Source of the DNA: Hondaea fermentalgiana
Lineage: Eukaryota > Sar > Bigyra > Thraustochytrida > Thraustochytriidae
Length of the DNA stretch: 11,811 nucleotides
Direction: 5' to 3'
NCBI GenBank assembly: GCA_014084085.1
Contig: NPFB01000230.1
Span: 2,720 to 14,530, forward strand
Shown here: piece by piece, positions 4,548-11,811 of the stretch
Numbering within the stretch: the stretch's first letter is position 1
How the letters are laid out: every line of letters begins with the position of its first letter
Position numbers and translations under genes: made by a program
Notes under the pieces: model-generated
Told to the model about the DNA's origin: nothing
Databases searched by the model: none
The model's input: the letters and a program-made list of their open reading frames with translations, nothing else

Positions 4548-7304
4548 ATGGAGGGTGAAAGCTCGTCGAGCTTCGTGGAGAACTGGAAGCGGCTCGACGG
4601 CCAGTTCGATGAGTACGCGCGGCTGCGCGAGCTGAGGTCGCTGGTGGCGCAGGGGGCCATCAGTCAGGCGCTGTACGACCAGATGCACCGCTACGTGCTA
4701 GAGAAAAACCTGTCCAAGAAGAAAAAAGGCGGCAAGAAGAAGTCGACGCGCGAGGCGCCCGAGCTGCCGCCGCGGAAATCGTCCATCTTCAGCCGTGGCA
4801 AGAGCGGAACCCTGCCCAAGGGCTCGCGCATCATCGAAAAGGGCGGCGAAACCCTGGTCGAAGGCGATGAGCGCGCGACGCTTTGGGGCCGCAAAGCCGT
4901 CATGGAAGGCTTTTTGTACAAGCGCGCCACCAAGAGTGGGCGCAATTGGAGGCGTCGCTACGTCAAGATCTACTTTGACAGGATGGACTACTTTAGCAAG
5001 AAGACGGACAAGACGCCGCGGGGAACGATCCACCTGACCAAGGACTTTTTTGTGGCAGATTCGATCTTGCGTCGCATCAAGAACACGCGTCCACACGGCT
5101 TTATGGTGTCTGATTTCGCCACCACCTTTTACCTTGCAGCGTCCTCCCCAGAGGCAAAGGTGTACTGGATGCACACGATCCAGCGCGTCCTGCAAAAACT
5201 CAAGGACCAAGACGAGCAAACCGATGAGCCCGTCCGCCTCGGCGAGCCTGAGCGCACACCTTCGATGCGGGAAAGAGACATGCAGGCTCGCCTCGACGCG
5301 TATCGACGTGGCCTCCCCGTTACCGAGGTCGCACGGCACGTGTCCAAGGCCTCGAGCAAGGGACGGAGCTCGAAGGTGAGCACCTTCAAGGCAGCTTCCC
5401 TCGGCGCTCCTCAGAGCCGCGTCGAAGTTGACGACGACGAAGAAGAAGATCTTGTCGAAGATGAGGATATCAGCGACCTCGACGACGACAGCGCCGTCGA
5501 GGAGGAAGACGAGGAGGAAGAGGTGCACGATGACGACGACAATGACGACGAAGCATCTGGCACGACCAGTGGTGCTCCCGTAGTTAGCTACATGGCTCCC
5601 TTGCGCGTGAGCGGAGGCTCGTCCAAGGGCCCAGACGGCATGCCCGTTCCGCGCATCATGTCCGGCAAATCGGCCGTGTCTCACACCAAGAGGCGCACTC
5701 TCTTGAGCGTTGAGCACGAGACCAGGACGCGGAGCATTGCAGACGCTGCACTGAGCGCGCACGAGTCTGCGCGGCGTAGCGCCCAGGTCCATTTGGGTCT
5801 CGACGTGATGTCGTACGACCAGCAGGAGGACCTCCGCGATGAGGCTGCCACCGCTCAGGCGACGCGCCTCATGGCAGACATGGAGAACGAAGCCGCTATG
5901 TCCGAAATGGACAGCATGCTCTCTGCCAAGGACGCGCTCAAGGAGGAGCTACGCGCCGCGCGAGAGGCCGGAGACGAAGCCCGCGTCCGCAGTATCGAGG
6001 AAGAGTACGAAGAGACGAGAGCCAAGATGCAGGAGCTCGAAGAAGTCATGGCTCGATCCGCAGCAGAGCGGGCCGAAGCGGAAGAGATCGCCGAGCGGAA
6101 CCGTGAACAGATTGCGCGCGCCAATGCAGCGAACGCCATCGTGCTGGAGCTCGCCAAGGTCGATGAGGCCATTTTGCTCGCCGAGCAACTGGCAGAAAAG
6201 GCCGATGAGGCCAGAAAGCGCGCCGAAGCAGCCGCCGCCAAGGTCCACGAGGAAGCACTGGCCGAGTCAAGGGAGCAAGAGGCGAAACTGCGCGAAGCTG
6301 AGGAGGCGGCCCGCAAGGCCCAGGAAGAGGAGGAAGAGCGAGCGCGGCAGGAAATGCTCATTGCGCAAAAGCTCGAGGAGACAGCGCGGAAAAAGGTGAA
6401 CGAGAAGCAACGGCGAAAGATCGAGGAGGTCGCCGAAAGCGCTGCCAAGGCCCGCTCGGAGGCGGAGGAGCGCCGATTCGAAGCAGAGCTCGCGGCGACC
6501 GAATTGGCAAACCAGAAACTCGACTCCCTCGCCAAGGCAGCGGCTGTGGAACGCGCGCTGAATGAGACCAAGGCCATGATTAATAAGTCCCGCACGCGAC
6601 AGGGGCTCGACGAGTTCGGGTTTGCGCGCCCACGCGAAGAGCGCGAGAGCGGCCGTGCCTCGGCCTCCGCAGAACCACCGCGCAGGAAGCGCAGCTCGAT
6701 CTTTGACAAGCTTCGCTCGCGACGCAGCAAGAGCCGGGCCTCGGCGACGTCTTCGCGCGCGCCTGCAGGTGCGGCTCCGCCCGCCTCACCCACGTCTACT
6801 GGGGACCCGGCGGAGGCCTCGAACTCGTTTCGCTCGTTCTTTTCAAGCTTCACGCAAGCTGCCGTGGACGGCATCGAATATGTGACGGGCCTGCAGCTCG
6901 CTGGAGACGAAGCAGCTGCGGCCAATGGGGAGCAGGGCCTCGAGGACGACGACGCGGACTCCTTTTATGATGAGGAGGATGACTACGACGCGGCGTCTGA
7001 CGACGGCGACATGTTCGACAAGCAGCTTCGCGCTGTAGGTGAGGAAGAAAGACTCCAAGCTGCGTCGGCCTGGATCGAGTTTGAGACGAACCGTCTGCTC
7101 GAGATCATCAAAGACATTGGTTACGAGGACGAGTACGGTCGCTCCGTGGCGACGTTTAAGGACCTTCTCGATGTCTACGAGGACATCTCGGATACCCTTG
7201 TGGGAATTTTAATCCGCGCCAAGCGTGCCGGCAAAGTTTATTATGAGGGCGACATGCTCTTTGAGATCGAGCATGATGATGTCGAGATCACCGCTCTCGA
7301 ATGA
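4548..7304 (+). CDS. PH / coiled-coil / Costars domain protein, likely actin-cytoskeleton regulator (918 aa)
   Basis: Order of parts: N-terminal helical region (about 9-52); Lys-rich linker (56-66); PH domain (about 117-217) with the strand-1 GFLYK pattern at 121-125, basic R135-R137 in the strand-2 region where phosphoinositide ligands usually sit, and the C-terminal helix Trp at W207; acidic tract (294-335); long Glu/Ala/Arg-rich coiled coil (about 425-685); basic segment (711-731); acidic tract (799-822); and a C-terminal Costars domain (about 836-917). The Costars call rests on alignment with ABRACL: LVG-x-L, AKR, V-x-Y-x-G-(D/E)-(M/L)-L, then H-D-D-V-(D/E)-I just before the end. It is about 82 residues, matching the 81 of human ABRACL. 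Costars proteins regulate actin; a role at membranes is inferred from the PH domain. The start is fixed by an in-frame TGA three codons upstream and G at -3 and +4. No intron is needed. The gene converges on actin 681 bp away. Confidence 0.95.
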   Translation: MEGESSSSFVENWKRLDGQFDEYARLRELRSLVAQGAISQALYDQMHRYVLEKNLSKKKKGGKKKSTREAPELPPRKSSIFSRGKSGTLPKGSRIIEKGGETLVEGDERATLWGRKAVMEGFLYKRATKSGRNWRRRYVKIYFDRMDYFSKKTDKTPRGTIHLTKDFFVADSILRRIKNTRPHGFMVSDFATTFYLAASSPEAKVYWMHTIQRVLQKLKDQDEQTDEPVRLGEPERTPSMRERDMQARLDAYRRGLPVTEVARHVSKASSKGRSSKVSTFKAASLGAPQSRVEVDDDEEEDLVEDEDISDLDDDSAVEEEDEEEEVHDDDDNDDEASGTTSGAPVVSYMAPLRVSGGSSKGPDGMPVPRIMSGKSAVSHTKRRTLLSVEHETRTRSIADAALSAHESARRSAQVHLGLDVMSYDQQEDLRDEAATAQATRLMADMENEAAMSEMDSMLSAKDALKEELRAAREAGDEARVRSIEEEYEETRAKMQELEEVMARSAAERAEAEEIAERNREQIARANAANAIVLELAKVDEAILLAEQLAEKADEARKRAEAAAAKVHEEALAESREQEAKLREAEEAARKAQEEEEERARQEMLIAQKLEETARKKVNEKQRRKIEEVAESAAKARSEAEERRFEAELAATELANQKLDSLAKAAAVERALNETKAMINKSRTRQGLDEFGFARPREERESGRASASAEPPRRKRSSIFDKLRSRRSKSRASATSSRAPAGAAPPASPTSTGDPAEASNSFRSFFSSFTQAAVDGIEYVTGLQLAGDEAAAANGEQGLEDDDADSFYDEEDDYDAASDDGDMFDKQLRAVGEEERLQAASAWIEFETNRLLEIIKDIGYEDEYGRSVATFKDLLDVYEDISDTLVGILIRAKRAGKVYYEGDMLFEIEHDDVEITALE

Positions 7305-7500
7305 GTCTCGTAAGTGCAACATGCTCTTCTTTTTTCCTTTCCTGTAGAGAGTGAGCACGATGATGTCCAGATTTTCACTATCGAATGAGCAGAGGCAACT
7401 CAATCGAGTTGAATGAATGCGGCGAGAGTGCAACGTGCTCTTCTCTTTTCCCATTCAAAGATTGACCTCGTTGATGTCGAGATTGCCGCGCTCGGATGAG
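7269..7500 (+). repeat. Three tandem imperfect copies of the Costars 3' coding end
   Basis: The final 37 bp of the gene including its stop (7269-7305) recur downstream at 7353-7389 (30 of 37 identical) and 7464-7500 (29 of 37). In each copy TGA falls at the aligned position. The copies would encode EHDDVEITALE (real gene), EHDDVQIFTIE and DLVDVEIAALG. Each core is preceded by a related TGCTCTT block, at 7255, 7322 and 7436. The two downstream copies also share agtgcaac before this block and a pyrimidine run after it. A TGCTCTTCGAC fragment at about 7557 may be a fourth remnant. These are read as partial tandem duplications now in the 3' UTR or spacer. Confidence 0.8.
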
Positions 7501-7544
7501 TTAAAGCTACGTGTGTTTGTTTTCCTGTCCCAAGAGGTTTGGGC

Positions 7545-7558
7545 CACGGCATGCCGTG
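7545..7558. other. Perfect 14-bp palindrome CACGGCATGCCGTG
   Basis: The sequence equals its own reverse complement with no spacer. It lies in the spacer between convergent genes, so in RNA it could form a short structure or join intermolecularly. It could also be a dimer binding site. Its role is unknown. Confidence 0.5.
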
Positions 7559-7699
7559 CTCTTCGACAATCCGTACTGCAAAAGCACCAACCAACCCAAG
7601 CCATACCTGTGCCGACCGTTCCGTATACCTACAATAATTCGTTTTCTTTGTGTTTTCTTTCTGTTATTATCATCGCGCATGTAGCCTCTACTCGAATGC

Positions 7700-7713
7700 T
7701 GACGAGCTCGTCA
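7700..7713. other. Perfect 14-bp palindrome TGACGAGCTCGTCA
   Basis: A second perfect palindrome 155 bp from the first, with TGACG/CGTCA half sites of the kind bZIP proteins recognise. Its position between two convergent 3' ends suggests a terminator or processing structure just as well as a protein site. Confidence 0.5.
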
Positions 7714-7985
7714 TGAATCCGTCAATCCATCGCGCATTCTCCCCCACAGGTAGTCCGTCCCAGATTTGAACCAATAATAACAAACAAGAGCGAGAGAAGC
7801 AACAGAAAAACAAAAAAGTGAAAAAGGTAGAATTTTGGATAGAATTTATGGGCAAAGGATTGAAGTACTACAGACAGCGTGGCCGGTCTCGACGCGCCTC
7901 GAGAGGCTCGGACCTAGCCCTGAGAAAGCACTGAAGCCTCGACTCAGGGGGTCCCTCCTGCATTGGGCGCGGACGACTCGGCAAC

Positions 7986-8034
7986 TTAGAAGCACTTGCG
8001 GTGGACGATCGAGGGTCCAGACTCGTCGTACTCC

Positions 8035-8066
<32 letters not shown>

Positions 8067-9116
8067 GAGCGAGGCAAGGATGGAGCCACCGATCCAGACA
8101 GAGTACTTGCGCTCGGGGGGAGCGACGACCTTGATCTTCATGGTCGAGGGGGCGAGGGCGACCATCTCCTTCTCGAGACGGGCGGCGAGGCCCTCGTACA
8201 TGGTGGAGCCACCAGACATGACGATGTTGGCGTAGAGGTCCTTGCGGATATCGACGTCGCACTTCATGATGGTCTGGAACATGGTGTCATGCACACCCTG
8301 GGCCTCCTTGCCGATGAAGGACGGCTGGAAGAGGACCTCGGGGCAGCGGAAGCGCTCGTTGCCGATGGTGATGACGTTGCCGTCGGGAAGCTCGTAGGAC
8401 TTCTCGAGGGCCGAGGACTCGGCGGCGAGGCGCATCTCCTCGTCGAAGTCCTGGGCGACGTAGGCGAGCTTCTCCTTGATGTCGCGGACGATCTCGCGCT
8501 CGGCGGTGGTGGTGAACGAGTAGCCGCGCTCGGTGAGGATCTTCATCATGTAGTCGGTGAGGTCACGGCCGGCAAGATCGATACGGAGCACGGCGTGGGG
8601 GAGAGCGTAACCCTCGTAGATGGGGACGGTGTGGGTGACACCATCACCAGAGTCAAGGACGGCACCGGTGGTGCGGCCAGAGGCGTAGAGGGAGAGCACG
8701 GCCTGGATGTTGACGTACATGGCCGGGACGTTGAAGGTCTCGAACATGATCTGGGTCATGCGCTCGCGGTTGGCCTTGGGGTTGAGGGGGGCCTCGGTGA
8801 GGAGGACGGGGTGCTCCTCGGGGGCGACGCGGAGCTCGTTGTAGAAGGTGTGGTGCCAGATCTTCTCCATGTCGTCCCAGTTGGTCACGATACCGTGCTC
8901 GATGGGGTACTTGAGCGTGAGGACACCACGCTTGGACTGGGCCTCATCACCGACGTAGGCGTCCTTCTGGTCCATGCCGACCATGATACCCGGGTGCTTG
9001 GGGCGGCCGACAATCGAAGGGAAGACGGCGCGGGGAGCGTCATCACCGGCGAAGCCGGCCTTGCACATGCCGGAGCCGTTGTCGACCACGAGGGCCTGAA
9101 CCTCATCGTCCGCCAT
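7986..9116 (-). CDS. ACT1: Actin (376 aa, complete)
   Basis: This is conventional cytoplasmic actin, the ATP-binding subunit of filaments. It starts [21 protein letters not shown] and ends [11 protein letters not shown], with the standard total of 376 residues. Recognisable landmarks are the phosphate-loop DNGSGMCK, the DNase-I loop ([16 protein letters not shown]), the His in [15 protein letters not shown] that is usually methylated, LDSGDGVTH of the second phosphate-binding loop, and [14 protein letters not shown] near the end. The region [18 protein letters not shown] and the helix [13 protein letters not shown] differ somewhat from animal actins and fit a protist. The frame stays open for another 98 codons upstream to an ATG at 9410, but the canonical N-terminus and the AAGCAAGATGG context fix the start at 9116. 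Codons almost all end in C or G, far more biased than in the other two genes, as expected for very high expression. No intron interrupts the coding region. Confidence 0.99.
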
Positions 9117-9500
9117 CTTGCTTGGTGGGTTGTTGCTTGTACTTGCGCGGGGGAAGGTTGCTTGTTTTGCTTGCTGGGTTGCGGGTCTGCTTGCCGTCGA
9201 TCTGCTGCAGCGCGAATCCTGCGCGCTCTCTTCCGCGCTCCCCGCGTTCCCGCCTTTGCCCGCCTCCCTCGCTGGATCCAGGCTGGCGACCGCACCCCCG
9301 CCACCGCAGGCCCCGCCGCGCAGGGGTACCGCCACTGTTGCTGGGGACGCATGGCATCTGCTCCACGGGGAGCTAACAGGGTCGTGACCACTGACTTCAG
9401 TCGAGCGCACTGCGGAGCACGTGCTCCCCTCTTAAGTACGGTCGATGTAAGATATAGGAAGCAAATAAAACTCATGCGGGAGATTATTTTTCTATGATCG
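9117..9500 (-). promoter_or_regulatory. Actin 5' UTR and promoter region
   Basis: On the minus strand, the leader next to the ATG is A/C-rich with repeated CAAGCAA words (9117-9180), then becomes GC-rich. About 335 bp upstream of the ATG lies a TATATC element (9451-9456) in a clearly AT-rich patch (9431-9500), the best TATA candidate in the window. A perfect palindrome with a central CACGTG lies between it and the leader. A 5' UTR intron is possible but I cannot place one. Confidence 0.45.
9414..9427. promoter_or_regulatory. Palindromic E-box GGAGCACGTGCTCC upstream of actin
   Basis: A perfect 14-bp inverted repeat centred on CACGTG, about 300 bp upstream of the actin start codon and about 25 bp inside the TATATC element. 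If that element is the TATA box, the palindrome would sit close to the transcription start. The core hexamer is the one paired upstream of the PH/Costars gene. Confidence 0.45.
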
Positions 9501-10457
9501 ACCGAGAGAGGGGGAGCGGTGGGAGGCGAGGATTTGACAGTGATGGCATGGTCGGAGAAGGCAAACGCTGTCCCCAGGGAATGCACCTGGCGCACACCGG
9601 AGGTGGTGAGGGCCGGCAGAGGATGAGTCGCAGTGGAGCGTAGGTGGACGAGGCGGACGACTTGCGTTCGCCCACCCGACGAACGTGCGGGGATCGTACC
9701 TCGTGTCAAAATCCTACTGTTTAGAATATATAAGCTCTATGAGTCTACGTGGAAAGAACCCTCGCTCGCAAAGATTTGGCCCCCTCTAGAGTGGGGAACG
9801 ACCGCCCCTTGTGAGTCCAAATATCCTCTCCTACGTCAACGCCGTTTCACGCCAGTAGCCGCTCCAATGAACGCCACTGCTCATATTCGCCAGTGCTGCA
9901 CTCGATCCTTTTCAATGGTGTCAAGATTTCACGTCTCCCGCAGTCCTCCAATACACCACTGTACCATATTTGAGTGGAGAGTCTGCTTTGATTTCCCCCG
10001 ACTTTGGCGGTGCATCTCGCGCCTCCAGTGCGCGAATCCTGCGCTGCAGGCGGACACGAGCGCGGAGCGTAGAAGGAAGAAAGTACGCAGCGTGGACCGA
10101 TCACTCGCGTCCCGTTTGCGGCGATGGACCTCTCGGGTTTCTGCGTAAGCTCGACGAGTATATTTTTACTTTTCTAAACTAAAGGCAGCCCGACAAGGTA
10201 GTCGGCCACCCCGCGAGTGCTGCTCTGCGACAGTCACTGTCATACACACTGGCCGGCAGTCAAGCAGGCTACAAAAGTAGAAGTAGGGGGCTACGCATCC
10301 TACGCACACGCTCCCCGCAAGTGGACAATGGCCGCGCGCACACTGCGCGTCGATGGACACGCAAGTGCGTCCAGCCGCATTCTCGTGTTGCCCTGACAAG
10401 GCAGCGCAGTGCAGTGCGGCGCAGCGCGGCCAGGCCGCTCGCTGTCCCGGCCTTCCG
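9501..10457. other. Region without a supported gene
   Basis: Open frames here are short, lack ATG starts where they are longest, and show no recognisable domain. Two AT-richer patches (about 9705-9740 and 10150-10190) stand out from GC-rich surroundings and carry TTTAGAA and its complement TTCTAAA. No tRNA, 5S or snRNA pattern was recognised by eye. Confidence 0.5.
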
Positions 10458-10519
10458 CCCTCCTCCCTCCCTCTTTCCCACTTTCCCTCTCTCCCTCCCC
10501 CACTCTCCCTCTCCTCTCC
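10458..10519. repeat. 62-nt polypyrimidine tract
   Basis: All C or T on the plus strand except A at 10480 and 10502, mainly CCCT and CTCT words. Such tracts can be slippage products and can form triplex DNA under torsion. No gene is attached. Confidence 0.85.
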
Positions 10520-10928
10520 GCCCCACTGCGCGCCGCTTCCAAGGAGGCACTTCCGCATCGGCTTCCGACACGCTGCCCCGCCTCCTCCTCCTTCCCTTTC
10601 CCTTAATCTCTCCTTCTTCATAGTATAGTAGTAGTAGAGCGGTATAGCTGAGGCGCATCTTCATCTTCCGGGGCGCCGGGCGCACACCCCGGCGGCGTAC
10701 GGTTTCGCGTAGGCGGCGATAGTACGTCCTGGCTTCTGCAGCTGCAGCTGAGCGGGGGACGCGCACACCCTCTTTCGGCGCGCGCGCGGCCCGGGTTCCG
10801 TCGCGTGCGTAAAGGCGAGGAGGTATGGCGGGGAGAGTCGGCGCGGTGAGTGCACACAGCAAGCTCGCTCTTCGCTGTCGTGGTCGCGTCCTTTTGTTCA
10901 TCATACCTTCGGAAGTACGTCGATCGTT

Positions 10929-10960
10929 CGATCGATCGATCGATCGATCGGTCGGTCGGT
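10929..10960. repeat. (CGAT)n/(CGGT)n microsatellite
   Basis: Five CGAT tetramers are followed by three CGGT tetramers, then CGATG. The switch in unit suggests a point change spread by slippage. The CGAT part is self-complementary. Confidence 0.9.
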
Positions 10961-11163
10961 CGATGCGGGTTGTTGGCGGCGCCATCACCCACCACTCACA
11001 ACTCGAGCGCGAGCGAAGTACGAGTCGTTCATTATGGACAAAGAAAGAGCTCTCAGGCTAGCCGCTGCCGGTGATCCTGGCTCTGTCCTGGAGAACAACC
11101 AACTTCGAGTCCTCAAGAGCCAGGCTGCTCAACTTTGTACTCCATTTTGACTGGCTGGCTTGT

Positions 11164-11180
11164 CCATTCCATTCCATTCC
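11164..11180. repeat. Short (ATTCC)3 repeat
   Basis: Three ATTCC pentamers in a row, a minor simple repeat. Confidence 0.7.
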
Positions 11181-11411
11181 GCGGGCCAGAAAGTAACCGT
11201 GGCCGAGCTGCGGCTTCGGCCACTCCGAGTCGCCGGCTCGCCAATCCAGGCCGACTTTTGCGGCTCCGGCGAGTCAAGAATCAACTTCTCCTCTCCGTAT
11301 CTCTCTCGCTCTCCCTCCCGGCTACGTATATACCACGACGGGAACCAGGGGTCCTCGCAGGGACCCTATCTCTCCAGGTGTGCGCCCGTTTGCGTACCAG
11401 CAGTGCAGCGC

Positions 11412-11430
11412 TCGCTCGAGGCGCGAGCGA
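11412..11430. other. 7-bp-stem hairpin
   Basis: TCGCTCG (11412-11418) and CGAGCGA (11424-11430) are perfect complements around the 5-base loop AGGCG. It is GC-rich and would be stable in RNA, but no transcript is known here. Confidence 0.4.
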
Positions 11431-11811
11431 ATCTTGAGCCCGTCGCGAACTAGTCTACTTGACTATAGAACCTGCGCGTGGTCTCCCGGCTGCTGGCTGC
11501 ATGCGCAGAGGCAAGTGAAACTCTCCCGGAAGTCGCACTGGGCGGGGCCATAGCCGACTTGCCGGGGCGGCGCCGTTCAGTGGCAGGCGTAGCAGCCATT
11601 CAGCCGAGCGTAACCACGGCGCAGAATAGGGAATGGCGCGAAGCTGCACTTGCGGCGCGGCGCGCGCGAATGGAGTATCGGCCGGCAGCAGGGTTTAGCG
11701 CGCTTGGCGCAAATGAACAAAGGCGCGGAGGCCGGACCTGAGGGCGCGAACTCGGGAGGCGCACGGCGCGCCCAGACGACTCGTGCGGGCCCGCCCCGCC
11801 GTGCCGCGGCG

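Larger units (their letters stand above)
7305..7985. other. Convergent intergenic spacer between PH/Costars and actin
   Basis: This holds the 3' UTRs and terminators of two convergent genes. Besides the duplicated gene end (to 7500) it is clearly AT-richer than the coding regions. It has CAATAATT around 7630 and CAATAATAACA around 7770 as possible plus-strand processing signals, and a TTTTTTG/TTTTTC-rich stretch around 7800-7835 on the minus strand, downstream of the actin stop. No open frame of note and no RNA gene is seen. Confidence 0.6.
10520..11811. other. Region without a supported gene
   Basis: GC-rich sequence with scattered simple repeats (TAG triplets near 10622-10638, CGAT tetramers, ATTCC pentamers). 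There is a TATATA-like word near 11326-11331 and several short inverted repeats, but no reading frame with recognisable protein features. The best small candidate is described among the findings. Confidence 0.5.

Noticed and set aside
3986..4660. 224-codon minus-strand frame, with a CAG|GTAAGC donor-like site at 4338-4330
   Set aside because: The product is Arg/Ala/Ser low-complexity sequence crossing pentamer repeats, and I found no acceptor that would give a sensible exon.
5855..6925. 356-codon minus-strand open frame within the PH/Costars gene
   Set aside because: Ser/Ala-rich antisense shadow of the Glu/Arg/Ala coiled-coil codons.
9117..9410. 98-codon in-frame extension of actin to an upstream ATG
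   Set aside because: Actin's N-terminus is highly conserved as [16 protein letters not shown], and the ATG at 9116 gives the standard 376 residues. The extension is low-complexity leader sequence.
8001..9497. Open frame of 498 codons on the plus strand, antisense to actin
   Set aside because: It is a mirror of actin's extreme C/G-ending codon use, which removes stops from the opposite strand. The product is Gly/Asp/Val/Leu-rich and resembles nothing.
9633..10148. 171-codon plus-strand frame
   Set aside because: It begins at GTG rather than ATG, has erratic composition, and shows no recognisable domain.
11478..11741. 87-codon Ala-rich plus-strand frame
   Set aside because: It opens at GTG, and the Ala/Arg content is what GC-rich non-coding DNA gives.

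Overview
The window is nuclear DNA from a GC-rich, intron-poor microbial eukaryote. The best anchor is a complete canonical actin gene of 376 codons. Its sequence, the large cytidine-deaminase-like protein and the intron-free GC-rich genes with long low-complexity spacers suggest a stramenopile, perhaps a labyrinthulomycete (thraustochytrid). That placement rests on recollection of family sequences, not on a search.

Layout from left to right. Positions 242-2467 (minus) encode a 741-residue protein whose C-terminus carries a cytidine-deaminase-type zinc site split by a long low-complexity insertion. Positions 2468-4547 are a roughly 2.1 kb divergent spacer with no convincing gene. It holds a 10-bp minisatellite, several 3-5-bp repeat tracts, a strong G-quadruplex motif, two paired CACGTG sites and a plausible short intron. 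Positions 4548-7304 (plus) encode a 918-residue protein with a PH domain, an acidic region, a long coiled coil and a C-terminal Costars domain. Positions 7305-7985 separate this gene from the convergent actin gene. That spacer contains two decayed tandem copies of the end of the Costars coding sequence and two perfect 14-bp palindromes. Positions 7986-9116 (minus) encode actin. Positions 9117-11811 hold the actin 5' flank and about 2.3 kb with no supported gene, only simple repeats, a polypyrimidine tract and small hairpins.

Functional reading. Costars domains belong to an actin-regulating family (ABRACL/Costars, and the C-terminus of STARS/ABRA), and PH domains often bind membrane phosphoinositides. 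The 918-residue protein is therefore inferred to be a membrane-linked cytoskeletal regulator, and it sits tail to tail with actin. Both have CACGTG elements upstream, which allows but does not show co-regulation. The deaminase-like gene has no visible link to the other two. The most unusual observations are the PH/coiled-coil/Costars fusion, the tandemly duplicated 3' end of that gene (each copy keeps an aligned stop codon) and the split deaminase active site.
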